Notes: generated by a model from the letters alone, not told the origin. Counted from the first letter of the stretch, positions 51,711 to 62,672 are shown. The stretch is DNA of 64,000 nucleotides from Bolinopsis microptera (GCF_026151205.1 NC_087073.1:2252501-2316500), one strand, 5' to 3'. Made by a program: numbers and translations.

Positions 51711-51744
51711 TTGGAGCCTGATACGGGACCCAACTGCGGGTCCC
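51711..51744 (+). promoter_or_regulatory. Putative primer-binding site and adjacent hairpin
   Basis: TGGAGCCTGATACGGGACC starts at 51,712, 3 bases after the LTR, the usual place for a tRNA-complementary site beginning TGG; I cannot assign the tRNA. GGGACCC-AACTGC-GGGTCCC (51,725-51,744) is a perfect 7-bp hairpin overlapping its end and could serve packaging or dimerisation. Confidence 0.4.
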
Positions 51745-51811
51745 CGGGCAGTATTGTACCCTGTGTGGAAGCAGGAAATGAACGAGTAATACTATTAATA
51801 ACACGCTCTAA

Positions 51812-52099
51812 TTGAGGCCTGATATGTGCACTCACAGTACTTCAATTGAAATACGAGCCTACATATTATACGTAACACGTCCTTATCAGTACAAACACGA
51901 GTATATAGCTCGCATAAGTAAAAGCGTACGTGATCTAAAAGATTTGTTAACAAATTTCTCCCGCATATTATACTGGAGTGACGCTGACGTGGATCTAGAC
52001 GAGAAACACAGTACGAGTGATGACGGAAACAACGACTCCAGAGGACACTTCTTGGAAACACTACACACTATGGAATCCACGGCCAGGATGAAAATCTAG
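51812..52099 (+). CDS. Small ORF in element leader, unknown
   Basis: 95 codons; the later part is hydrophilic (SKSVRDLKDLLTNFSRI, then DADVDLDEKHSTSDDGNN). No family recognised. It may be chance or a leader-encoded exon. Low confidence. Confidence 0.2.
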   Translation: MRPDMCTHSTSIEIRAYILYVTRPYQYKHEYIARISKSVRDLKDLLTNFSRILYWSDADVDLDEKHSTSDDGNNDSRGHFLETLHTMESTARMKI

Positions 52100-52908
52100 G
52101 AAAAACAGGTCTGTGTATTCAACATTATTGGCTATCCACAGTAATATCGATCCCCGTTAATGGATCATTAACTCAGGGTCTAGCCACCCCCTTCTTTTAT
52201 ATCGGGTAATCTTTCGTAAAATATTGACATTGTACCAAGAAGTTTCAAATACACTGAGATACTGTAGTGTAGGCACTTTGCCACAGCAATTTTTAAATCT
52301 AAAAACGGGAGTGTTAAGTTACAAGTTTGATCGTTAATCGCCAGTCACAGCGAGATGACGATAGTGAGGTTTAAGAGTTAATATTTGACCAACCTTCGGA
52401 GAAGGGAGGCGATGCGTCCAGTATATTATTAACTAGGATCACTTCACATTCACCGTAGCGTTACCTTGGTTACCTTCATAATCACTATCACCCAACCAAA
52501 ATCCACATTCATTGACTGTAACCGGGGTAACGAAAATTGCGTTTAAGGAAATTAAACAGAGCCCGGACATTAAACTGGTGTCATGCCAAACCTTGATAAA
52601 GTTCGCGTGACCGTTCAGCGCTCTGCGCTACGAGCTATATCATGATTAACAAATTCCACTCCATCACCGTTTATGTGTGGAGACCGAAAATTGGCATCAC
52701 GTGACACTGGTCAATTGATGGGATCTAAACACTTCGTCACTCACGGGTCATACCAAGGGGTGCTAACCCTAATGGTTGTCTAACTAACGTGTCATGATTA
52801 TTTTTTATATGCGAAAAAAAAAAGAATTGTGCGGAATATCATTTAGTGTTATTAGGCACGTTCTAAGTGTTGGGAACACTGTGAAAAGTTACGAGTGGTA
52901 ACTTGTTA
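52100..52908. other. Element interior, no feature
   Basis: Non-coding AT-rich sequence between the leader ORF and the first minisatellite. Confidence 0.4.
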
Positions 52909-53240
52909 AATGAGCCAATAGTGACTCATCATGGTCGAGCAGTGACTCGTTGAAATGAGCCAATAGTGACTCATCATGGTCGAGCAGTGACTCGTTGAAA
53001 TGAGCCAATAGTGACTCATCATGGTCGAGCAGTGACTCGTTGAAATGAGCCAATAGTGACTCATCATGGTCGAGCAGTGACTCGTTGAAATTTACAATAG
53101 TGACTCATCACGGTCGAGCAGTGCCTCGTTAAAAAGAGCCCACAGTGACTCATCACGGTCGAGCAATAGCTCGTTGAAAGGAGTCAATAATGAACCAACA
53201 CGGTCGAGTGGTGGCTCGTTAATATAAGCCAGCAGTGGCC
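52909..53240. repeat. 45-bp minisatellite inside the LTR element
   Basis: AATGAGCCAATAGTGACTCA + TCATGGTCGAGCAGTGACTCGTTGA, about seven copies, the first four near identical and the last three decayed. Each unit has CGAG-CAGTGA-CTCG. Confidence 0.92.
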
Positions 53241-55030
53241 GGCAAATGGTTCATAACATAGCTTAAAACACCTTCCGATCAGAGTAGCAGTGTTCCTCCG
53301 TCAGATTAAAGTGCAGGGGAAATGTGATGTTGTGTTGTTGTGTGGTAAAGTGGAACTCGTAACCACTCCGTTTAGAAACCGGGGCCACCGGGGCCAATTA
53401 CCGCGGTTTTTGAGGTAGAAAATTCCAAATTTACAATATTGACTTTTTCCCCCCTACTTCTTCACATATATCATTTTATTCCTGTACTCCTTCTGGATCC
53501 CGACTTTCAGTGAACTGCTACTTTCAGTTACCTATCTACCTGAAGGTAAGAGTTGTACGTTAGAATCGGCCGTAAACAAGCACTTACGTTAATAGACCTC
53601 TGATGGGCAATGGGAATCTAGTCCACTCAATCGGGGTAATGTATTGGTAAAGGTCTAACAGCACATATTCATACCACACAATTCCATACCGTAGAACCTA
53701 GGTTAATAGATGATTTAACATTATGGCATTAATAACATTATATTTACGAGGCTGAAATAAAAACACCAGTAGTAGTAGTTACCAGAAGTTGTGAAATGTT
53801 AGTTAACCATAATGTACACGCTGTAGTCAAATAGTTAACTGTCACAAATAGTGCAAATTAAGTAATCGGCCACATTCTACCTTTGATCCTACGTTACATG
53901 GAACACTTGTTTTAATTGGATGTGATCATCATCGGGAATCATCTACATAAGTACATAGGTGCAACAAGCAGTACACGCCATCTAGCCTCAGTGGGATTGC
54001 GGACCCACTATACTAGGAGACCTTGTGTGTCACCAGCGTGAACCTAAAAGCATATGGCGTTAACCGTATTACCACAGAGCCCTACAATTAACTAGAAGAG
54101 ATAAGACACTAAGACTTATTTTCGTAAACTTACCTCCGAGCACTGAAAAGCGTACTGACACGCAGTAATTCAAGTTAAGTAAGTTGACTCTATAGTGGCA
54201 ATATAATATTAAAATACGGCTGAAAACACCCATATATAACGTGATCGAATAACGTAATCGGACTATGGGCGCATAAAACATTTAACAGAGCTAAACAGAC
54301 TTAACACTGGTTAAGTTAATCAAACAACGGGTTTCAACATAATAGTCAATATAACTGACCCACTATAAATTAAGATAAAGGGCAGTCATTATTTTTGTTA
54401 TTTCAATTAGGCGCTTAATAGGGTGGATATCAGTCAACTAAATAGTTATTATCCACCATATACAGCAAAACCACTGAAATTTCCCTTATTTTGCCCTTTA
54501 TAAAATTACTATTACCGTATTGCCAATTAAAACGTCGTCTGGGGAAGGGAGCTGGAAGGTGCAACTGCTAACGATCATAATAAGAGTATATAAGGAGTGA
54601 ATATAGTTAATCATATGCGAACTAATAGGGCCATTAAGGACTAGTTGGAAGTACCTGGTAAGGACACGGCTGATTCAGTAAGTTATGTGTTGTAAAGCGA
54701 TAAAGGTATACTCACTGAACTCCTGGTTATTCAACCTTACGATCAGTGTTATCCTTATAACGCATTCCCGAACACACGTGCCGTTGCTTTAACAGGTGAC
54801 TCGCGAGTCTTAAACAAACCTAGGTAAGGACTAGCCACCGGCCCTATTAAATAAAATAAAAAGGTAAGTGAGTGTAGAGATCTCAAACGAAGTAGTTATT
54901 AACCTCTGCAGATGGTATATTCCTGCAGATGTTACGGCTGATATTGCCGATTCCGCCAACGTAAAATTATTGCATATGTAAAATATTGGGCGAAGAAGTA
55001 CTAGGTCTAGAAATAACTAGGGTACTTACA
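53241..55030. other. Element interior, no gene seen
   Basis: 1.8 kb without protease/RT/RNase H motifs on either strand. AT-rich, short frames only. Confidence 0.45.
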
Positions 55031-55632
55031 AGATAAGCCATGTGAAAGGTCACATGTTATAACGGCATAAATAAGCCATGTGAAAGGTCACATGTTATAA
55101 CGGCATAAATGAGCCATGTGAAAGGTCACATGTTATAACGGCATAAATAAGCCATGTGAAAGGTCACATGTCATAACGGCATAAATAAGCCATGTGAAAT
55201 GTCACATGTTATAACGGCATAAATAAGCCATGTGAAAGGTCACATGTTATAACGGCATAAATAAGCCATGTGAAAGGTCACATGTTATAACGGCATAAAT
55301 GAGCCATGTGAAAGGTCACATGTTATAACGGCATAAATAAGCCATGTGAAAGGTCACATGTTATAACGGCATAAATAAGCCATGTGAAAGGTCACGTGTT
55401 ATAACGGCATAAATAAGCCATGTGAAAGGTCACATGTTATAACGGCATAAATAAGCCATGTGAAAGGTCACATGTTATAACGGCATAAATGAGCCATGTG
55501 AAAGGTCACATGTTATAACGGCATAAATAAGCCATGTGAAATGTCACATGATGTAAACGGCATAAGAAGCCATGTAAAAGGTCACATGATGTAAACGGCA
55601 TTAGAAGCCATGTGAAAGGTCACGTGTGGTAC
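55031..55632. repeat. 38-bp minisatellite inside the LTR element
   Basis: AAATAAGCCATGTGAAAGGT + CACATGTTATAACGGCAT, about 16 copies. Each has the palindrome CATGTGA-AAGG-TCACATG. The last two copies are diverged (ATGATGTAAACGGC). Confidence 0.95.
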
Positions 55633-56465
55633 CAAAGTAAGAAATCTAAACAAATAACAGGATGTAACAGTTGTTAAAAGGCCATGAGAGGGCTCACAGA
55701 TTGTCAGGTGTTATGTTAACAAATCACCACGTATCACATGTTAGATACAAGTGTTAGGAAGTATACATAACATCACAATGGCAGCTACTATGGAGTGTAC
55801 GGGTGGTTGCGTCGATTGTGCGGGTCTGGCTGCGTAGTTGGGAGCACCAAGGGATGCTGGAAATCAGCGCCCCCCTCTCCCTGTATTTCAGCGAACCAAT
55901 GGGTAAGCGGCAATTCTGCTCGCAGATTGTTGGGTACAGGATGAAGGTGCAAGTGTCCCTAAATGGATGCAATAATTCTCTTGAAAATCGGATCGGGGAT
56001 CCGTCGGCTTGATCTACTCCCAAGAGCAACTAGTGCCCAGCACCCGCCGCAGTCGATGCGATCACACGTGCCCTTAAATCATATACGGTGTATGTTAAGA
56101 TTATAAGAAGTGAGTTAAGAAACATAAAAATACCGTATACCTAAAAAGGCCCAGGCAAAAGCAGTTCATTCTATAAAAGTTCAAAGTAAGTTAATCTTAA
56201 GAATGATTAAGAGAGGCATGCATGCATGGAAGTGTGTCCCAGGTAAGAGTGGCCACTCGTTTAGGTAAGGTAACACAGGACAGGGAGTATAGGTACTATA
56301 TTGGACACACTCCATAAGCAGAAATTTCTATATTATTCAATTAAATACCCAACGTATGTAATGAACTGTTACAAATTACGACCACAATTATAAAATTAAT
56401 TAAATAACTAATGCCGGTGACATTAGAAGTGATAAGACCGAGAACGTCAGTATTGTACGTATTTT
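55633..56465. other. Element interior, no gene seen
   Basis: Short frames on both strands around 55,754-56,029 have no recognisable family. Confidence 0.4.
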
Positions 56466-57110
56466 CGACATATGGTAACCCGGTTACACATATGGTAACA
56501 CACCTGGTAACCCGGTTACACATATGGTAACACACCTGGTAACCCGGTTACACATATGGTAACACACCTGGTAACCCGGTTACACATATGGTAACACACC
56601 TGGTAACCCGGTTACACATATGGTAACACACCTGGTAACCCGGTTACACATATGGTAACACACCTGGTAACCCGGTTACACATATGGTAACACACCTGGT
56701 AACCCGGTTACACATATGGTAACACACCTGGTAACCCGGTTACACATACGGTAACACACCTGGTAACCCGGTTACACATATGGTAACACACCTGGTAACC
56801 CGGTTACACATATGGTAACACACCTGGTAACCCGGTTACATAAACGGTAATAAACCTGGTAACCTGGTTACATAAACGGTAATAAACCTGGTAACCTGGT
56901 TACACATACGGTAACAAACCTGGTAACCTGGTTACATATTCGGTAACAAACCTGGTAACCTGGTTACATAAACGGTAATAAATCTGGTAATCTGGGTACA
57001 TAAACGGTAATAAACCTGGTAACCTGGTTACATAAACGGTAATAAACCTGGTAACCTGGTTACATATTCGGTAACAAACCAGGTAACCTGGTTACACAAA
57101 TATGGTAAAC
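56466..57110. repeat. 32-bp minisatellite inside the LTR element
   Basis: GGTAACCCGGTTACACATAT + GGTAACACACCT, about 20 copies. The first 11-12 are near identical and later ones decay to CATAAACGGTAATAAACC variants. GTAACC(C)GGTTAC is a near-perfect palindrome. Confidence 0.95.
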
Positions 57111-57140
57111 AAGTAGATTGCTCATTCCCGCTCCCCCTTT

Positions 57141-57395
57141 TTGTTTCCCTTGTCGTCACATACATCATTGCAACGGCATTTCCCTCTAGCTAGCAATGCA
57201 AACGGCAATGCATTTATTTTCACGGTACTTGATTGCTTTACCAAATTCACCTGGGATTTTCCCTTGGTAAAGTCAATGCCGGGTAGTGCTATTCTAAAAA
57301 CTATTATAAAACATCGGAATACTGTATACTTGTATACAAACTCAGCAAGCTTCGTTTTTGCACGTGAGATATTTATTATATTATTTGAGAGATAA
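57141..57395 (+). pseudogene. Integrase-core-like fragment
   Basis: NGNAFIFTVLDCFTKFTWDF, then PLVKSMPGSAILKTI, resembles the GN-YILTV-D-FTKF-W--PL-----A--I segment of retroelement integrases (rve fold). Only about 45 residues match; the rest, including the distal catalytic residues, is absent. It lies 5' of gag, opposite to the gag-pol order, so it is either a rearranged remnant or a foreign insertion. Confidence 0.45.
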
Positions 57396-58006
57396 CGAAT
57401 ACTCCTGGCAAAGCATCAGATACACTTTGATTTAAAAACCAGTCAACGTTTATTTTTACCAGTACTGATGATCTGGATTTGCTCCATCGTGCAACAAAAG
57501 TGGAACTATGTAGTATTAATACTTATAATAATCATATTATTAGAAATTACCACCTTAACACAGTACCGTCTATAATTGATCTCAGTAGTATAGTGCAAAA
57601 TCACAATTCACTACCTTACAGCGTTCTGGAATAAGAGAAAAGCAACTTGCACCTTTGAAATTTTGAAGTTGACACTGTCGTTCTTTTGGAAATGGCAAAA
57701 GTCACACGTGAAATGCAACTGGCCGCATTCCGAATCAGCCTTATCTTAGATCAAGTTCCTTTAAAAAAAATGTGTGCGGACAATAAGTCGCAATTAATCC
57801 GCATTTCCAAACACTCATATATTATGTGCAAACTGTTATTCCTGGACGTGTGAGATCATAGTAACCAAAAATCCAGATCATTTCTTATACTCTCATATCA
57901 TACTCTTATACTACAATGTACTAGTAGAGTTTTGATTACAAAGTACAAAGTTATTGAAAAAAAAAATGCACTTAAATAACACCCCTACTAATCGGTACTT
58001 TGACAG
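57396..58006. other. Element leader before gag; candidate 3' splice site
   Basis: No coding signal. It ends with CCCCTACTAATCGGTACTTTGACAG, which has a branch-point-like TACTAAT 15 bases before an AG, three bases before the gag ATG. Confidence 0.45.
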
Positions 58007-58009
58007 AAA

Positions 58010-58747
58010 ATGGCCGATCCGCAAGGTAATAACGCCGCCGCAGCAGCAGCCGCTGCCGCCAGAATGCCACAGCGTCTCAACCCGATGTTCATAAGAGCAC
58101 CACCACAGTTCAAGAGCGGGATGGACCTGGATCTATACCTACAACGGTTCCGGGCGTACTCCAGATCCATTAACTGTCCGGCAAACGAACAAGCGGACCT
58201 TCTAATAAGCTTGCTGGAGGACAAGGTACTAGAAGGGATCTCGAGAACGGTTCAACTCGTGCAGAGCGATTTAGACGAACTCATCGCCCAAATCAGGCGT
58301 GCAGAAGGGCAAGGCCGTAACAGAGAACGGTACATAACGGAGTTACGCAACAGAAAAAGACTTCGGACAGAAGGTATCTGGGAATACCACCTCGAGTTAC
58401 ACAAACTGGCAAAGAAGGCTTATCCAAACAATGATGCTATGAGAAACGGGTCTCTCAGAGAATCATTTATCGCCAACATCAACGACTCCTATTTAGCATC
58501 GCGGCTAAGGGAACTACAAGAGCTCGAAATGGAGCAGCTGTTGGATGCAGCGATCACCTTACACGGATGCCAAACGGCATCAATAAAGCCAGTCAACGTG
58601 GTAACGTATCAGGAGGACAACGGGAGTTTTGAACGGGAAAGAGATCAGATCTGGCAGCGGTTAGACGATTTATCTCTTCGGATGGAGCAATTGGAAGTTA
58701 ACCAAATCATTTATAACGAGCCGGGAGCCACATCTCCTTGGTGGTAA
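58010..58747 (+). CDS. Gag-like capsid protein of the LTR element, 245 aa
   Basis: MADPQGNN followed by an alanine run and APPQFKSGMDLDLYLQRFRA, which matches the P-F--G-D---(F/W)L-RF--Y start of the Ty3/Gypsy-type gag capsid domain. Alpha-helical stretches with many charged residues continue to ~210. A coiled-coil-like end has DQIWQRLDDLSLRMEQLEVN. No CCHC zinc knuckle is seen. It would form the particle shell. The same strand as the LTRs supports element ownership. It is a single intact frame, consistent with recent activity and with selection for gag in a non-autonomous element. Could also be from a domesticated-type gag family, but the LTR context argues against it. Confidence 0.7.
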   Translation: MADPQGNNAAAAAAAAARMPQRLNPMFIRAPPQFKSGMDLDLYLQRFRAYSRSINCPANEQADLLISLLEDKVLEGISRTVQLVQSDLDELIAQIRRAEGQGRNRERYITELRNRKRLRTEGIWEYHLELHKLAKKAYPNNDAMRNGSLRESFIANINDSYLASRLRELQELEMEQLLDAAITLHGCQTASIKPVNVVTYQEDNGSFERERDQIWQRLDDLSLRMEQLEVNQIIYNEPGATSPWW

Positions 58748-59574
58748 CGACAAAAGCTACAAGTTGGAAACGTGACCAAGAGGCTTCGTAGCACCAGATC
58801 AACGACAACCCTACCGGAACATCTACCCGACACCTTCTTCACAGCTACCTTCGAAACACCCCCACACCCACCTGTCTAAGTATTACCTGTCACAGTAAAT
58901 TCGGTATCAACTGATGACATCTTTTATAGGCCTCATTTTTAGGCCCCATTTTTAAGTTAGTAAAACTATCATTAACGGAAATACTAACTATATATGCACT
59001 AAGCTACGACCATAGTAAAATGATGAATCCTATAAAAACTTAGCACTAAGTCCCTTCACTTCTGAAGGAACACAACACTTTCTCCAAGCTGAATCACTAA
59101 CTACCCCCTTTTTCAGAACGCGGCTATTGATGACGAGAACGGAACACATCAACAAACCAGAGCCAGAGAACAACTCTCAACCCTATACCTCCATCGGGAC
59201 TACAAATATATCCCCACCAAAGGAACTGGACAATTGCAGTAGAACAATAACGTTAAATTATTTATCCCTGAACTAAAGAATGCAATAGGACCAGAGAGTT
59301 AAATTATTTAGCCAATGACCATAATCACCTGCAGTAGGGTAACTGACGTTACCCTAGCCTAGTTATGTCCAAGTTCAACGGAGCGATACCTTATAGTATC
59401 ATTGAACAAATCACTAGACCTTTTGTTTAGATGTGTTAAATAGCCCCTAGTTCGTGTAGGAAAACCCACACTCCTTACCCTTGGACTCTAGGAAAAGCCG
59501 GACTCACAGCCGAGGTTCTCACCACTGGGATGCCTCAGTCTTGACGCGGACGTCAAAGTTAAAAAGAAGAAAGC
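58748..59574 (+). other. Region between gag and right LTR, ends in purine tract
   Basis: No ORF. AAAAAGAAGAAAGC immediately before the right LTR fits a polypurine tract for plus-strand priming. Confidence 0.5.
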
Positions 59575-60644
59575 TGTAAGAACCTCCGATGGTTCAGCAT
59601 ATCGGTGTGTATTCAGCATACCAGTATGTGTTCAGTTACCTGTGTGTAATGCCTCTTGGATATTAATTCTTTAGATTATCGGAGTTAATTGACTTCAGCC
59701 AACGATAGTTGGTGAACCCACGTCAGTGTCAGGACCAAGATAAAAGTGACAACCAAGATAGCGTTTTGGAGCAATCACAAAGCTGAAGCGAGCGCAGTCA
59801 ATCATAACTAATCAAGCTAAGTTAAGATAGCGCTCTAAGGAACCCCTCACGGTCGTTAAACGGAGTTAGTCAATCGAGAAGTAATCAAGATAACACAATT
59901 CTCATTAACGACCTCCTAACGAGGAGGATATAAATATACGGCACAATACTTAGTTGGGGCTCTCTCTCTCTCTCTCCAGTCCTCACCAACCTGGGTTCTC
60001 TCCACAACGGACTCTCTTACGACAGGATGGAATACTACTCTTGGAGGAGCACTGACGACATATCATCGTGAACAGCGGAGATCATCACATATCTAGAGTC
60101 CAACCCATCGGAACTCCTTTCCTGTAACTAACTCCTTTCCTATACTGAGGTGAGTACTCCTAGGACGGGCTAATAGGTTACGTGTTAAATATTCTATTGA
60201 AGACTATTGTATGTTTACTTCTAATTACATTGATGTCGGAAGTTCTATTCCGGCCCCCTTAAATAGGCGTATGTTACTAGTCTCTAAACCGAAGTATGTG
60301 ACTATTGAGTCACCAGCCAGGAAATATCCTGAGCTATAATTGTGATTGAAATTACTAAGTTCCTTCCCGCCACTTGCGGGAATAATGCTCCCGAGTATCC
60401 GTGGTTGGGTACCACTATATTAGTGGGACGTTACGAACTCGGGACCCTGGTGGACCTGAAGGAGGACATGATGTAGGTAAGTCGAACTCGTTACTCCGGC
60501 TAGCCAGGCATAATCATGTTTCAAGAGTTGTAGGAGCGCTCTTGTGGAGCCTAAAATAAGCACTCCACCCTAGGTTTATCTAAGTACAGTTTGGTCCACC
60601 ATTGTAGATTACGGTAGTCTTCCACCTGACCGCCGGGTCTTACA
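59575..60644 (+). repeat. Right LTR, 1,070 bp
   Basis: Near-identical partner of the left LTR. Contains TATAAATA at 59,929-59,936 and the same GAG|GTGAGT and GTAG|GTAAGT donor-like sites. Confidence 0.95.
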
Positions 60645-60649
60645 ATCAC
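60645..60649. repeat. Target-site duplication, right copy (ATCAC)
   Basis: Matches 50,637-50,641. It lies within the interrupted aminopeptidase exon. Confidence 0.9.
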
Positions 60650-60700
60650 CTCAACTATATCTACACGAGTTTCAGATGTATCCTTCTTAGCTCCGTATAT
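60645..60700 (-). CDS. M1 aminopeptidase split exon, 5' half
   Basis: IYGAKKDTSETRVDIVEV ends directly at the right LTR. The GTGAT at 60,645-60,649 (ATCAC on plus) is one copy of the target duplication. Removing the element and one ATCAC copy gives VEVMNTWTLQMNFPVLEV, the normal V---W--Q-G-P---V block. Confidence 0.88.
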
Positions 60701-60836
60701 CTGTTGTGAAAAATGAGCAATTAATGAAAGTATCATAAGGTGTGAACACGACTATCAGACTATTCACTTTAAAAGACGGAACACCAGTTGTGAAGTGATA
60801 TCGGTCACAGTTCATTATCTTGTCACGTGATATTAC

Positions 60837-60983
60837 CTTGTCTAACTGCTCGTAAAGATCAGTCTGTTCCGCGTTACCGTACTCATACTGTTTCACGTAA
60901 CTCCTGATAGCATTCTCAAAGTTCTCAGTTGTCGATTCAGTACCATCCATGAACATTTTAGCCTGCACTAGCAACGCCGAGCC
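60837..60983 (-). CDS. M1 aminopeptidase exon
   Basis: GSALLVQAKMFMDGTESTTE, then YVKQYEYGNAEQTDLYEQLD, matching G-SV--ML---------F---L--Y---H-Y-NA---DLW. Confidence 0.9.
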
Positions 60984-61126
60984 CTGTGAAAGTTCAGTTT
61001 TATTCAAAACTCGGTGGTGGGTGTGACAAAAGAAATTTAAAACTTATGTCTGGATTATATTTCTGGAGAAATAAGAAAACAAATCTATTTACACATAATT
61101 CATTTTGCACCTTGTCCACTTTGTAC

Positions 61127-61261
61127 CTTAGAGTAGGAGATAGAGTCGAACTGAGCAGTGATATCGTCAGGCTTAGAAACTTCGATTGAAGCGGGTCGGG
61201 AACTCATGTAGGAGTCTATGGCGAATGCTCGAGATTTGTCGGAAAAAGTCTGGAAGTCAAG
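61127..61261 (-). CDS. M1 aminopeptidase exon: SYSKG region
   Basis: FQTFSDKSRAFAIDSYMSSR ... PDDITAQFDSISYSK, matching ...IEVPV--P-EI-E-FD-ISY-K. 45 codons. Confidence 0.9.
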
Positions 61262-61455
61262 CTGAAATAGTTCACATAGTTCAACAGCATGGTACTTTTT
61301 ATCTTATTTCTAATTGTAGTTTCAGTTTAATTTTGCTAAGAAATAAAGCAGTCCTTTTTAAATCCCAGCAAGGATGTTCTATTAGTATTAAATTTTGACG
61401 ATAAATATGTCCAGCTAATTTTGCAAAATTAATATAAAACCACGAGGAAACTCAC

Positions 61456-61724
61456 GTAGTTCCACTGAGGTTCAGATTTGACAGTTCCAATCCACTCGAC
61501 ATAAGAAGCGAACCCCTCGTTTAGCCACAGGTCATTCCACCACTTCATGGTGACCAGGTTTCCAAACCACTGGTGAGCCAGCTCGTGAGCCACCACAGTG
61601 TTAACTCTGGCTTTGTTGTTGTATGTGTCTTTCTTGGGGTCCCAGAGCAGGGCTGTCTCTCTGTACAGGATCAACCCCCAGTTCTCCATAGCTCCCGCAC
61701 TGAAGTCAGGTACCGCTACTGAAT
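61456..61724 (-). CDS. M1 aminopeptidase exon: GAMEN and zinc site
   Basis: [19 protein letters not shown] carries the substrate N-terminus-binding GAMEN motif. HELAH (two zinc His and the catalytic Glu) and WLNEGFA (third zinc ligand Glu) follow at the usual 18-residue spacing. All catalytic residues are intact. Confidence 0.95.
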
Positions 61725-61896
61725 CTGATGGGAAAGTTACCATGACAATCACAACGGGTTATCTACTTGACTTTAAACTTCATTCCTCACTGTCACAATA
61801 TTTCGCAAAATTCCGGGCAACATGATGGCCATTAGCCTCAGGCACGAAACCAATAACTCTTTTGTTGGAAAACTCAAAATGTCAAAGGTCACGTAC

Positions 61897-62023
61897 CAAT
61901 CTTCGGAAGGGGGAAGTCTGTCCCGTAAAACGTTTCGTACTCATCAATAATCTTTGCTGTGATTTTGGCGGAGTATAAATCTGCTCCTGCATCAACAGGT
62001 CCTTTTCTACCACAAGTTCTTAC
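61897..62023 (-). CDS. M1 aminopeptidase exon: entry to catalytic domain
   Basis: VRTCGRKGPVDAGADLYSAK, then FYGTDFPLPKI, matching the Y---FPLPK motif that precedes GAMEN. Confidence 0.88.
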
Positions 62024-62251
62024 CTGATGATATTACAAAAATCTGAGAGAAAATCACTGAAATACCAACTAAAAAGTCGATTGACTATATTAGTATTTAA
62101 TAGCGAGAGGGTTATCACGTGGCGGATATTCTGGGACTGAAGAAAAGTCACCTAATATAAATAAATATTTATCTAGTCTATTCTATCATTGATACTGATG
62201 AATTAAAATTCGCCTTAATATCCACTATAAGTTATTTTGACAGTGCCCTAC

Positions 62252-62534
62252 CTTGACTCCTTTAGTACTTTCAATGATCGGTTCAGTGCACTTAAAGTCT
62301 GCTACAACAAAAGCCAGCAAGTAAGTTGACATTTTGACGCTCTTCTGGAAAACAAACTTGTTCCATGTATCGTCCACAGCAGTATTGCTCATCTCTGGCA
62401 TGTTCCACAGGACTAGCGGGTAGGTATTCTCCGCTGTTATCTCCATGGAGAAGGTGGCTTTAAAAGAGGGCTCATCAAAACATGGCATCACTTTCCTGGC
62501 TGCTAGTGGCTCCATTTGAGAAGCTAGTACTTTC
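62252..62534 (-). CDS. M1 aminopeptidase exon: FDEP motif
   Basis: LASQMEPLAARKVMPCFDEP, then SFKATFSMEI and MSTYLLAFVVADF, typical of the N-terminal beta-domain. 283 bp, phase 2 in and 0 out. Confidence 0.9.
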
Positions 62535-62672
62535 CTGGGAGACAAGCAGCTGAGTCCTGGTACCGTGGTCACGTGGTCTTACATGTCACGTGGCTTTCAG
62601 TGTAAAGTCACATCAAACTAACATCTTTGTAATATAATTACAAAGATTTTGGAGATGTAATATAAGTCTTAC

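Larger units (their letters stand above)
50642..60644 (+). mobile_element. Young gag-only LTR retrotransposon inserted in an aminopeptidase exon
   Basis: 10,003 bp, LTRs 50,642-51,708 and 59,575-60,644, TGTAAG...CTTACA ends and a 5-bp ATCAC duplication. The 7.87-kb interior has a putative primer-binding region, three minisatellites, a degraded integrase-like fragment, one gag-like ORF and a purine tract before the right LTR. No protease, reverse transcriptase or RNase H was recognised, so it probably relies on a related autonomous element (like the gag-bearing non-autonomous elements described in plants). Plus orientation, opposite to the host gene. Confidence 0.9.

Noticed and set aside
52909-57110. 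CRISPR-like appearance of the 45-, 38- and 32-bp arrays
   Set aside because: Units are contiguous with no unique spacers, no cas genes, and the genome is an animal's.
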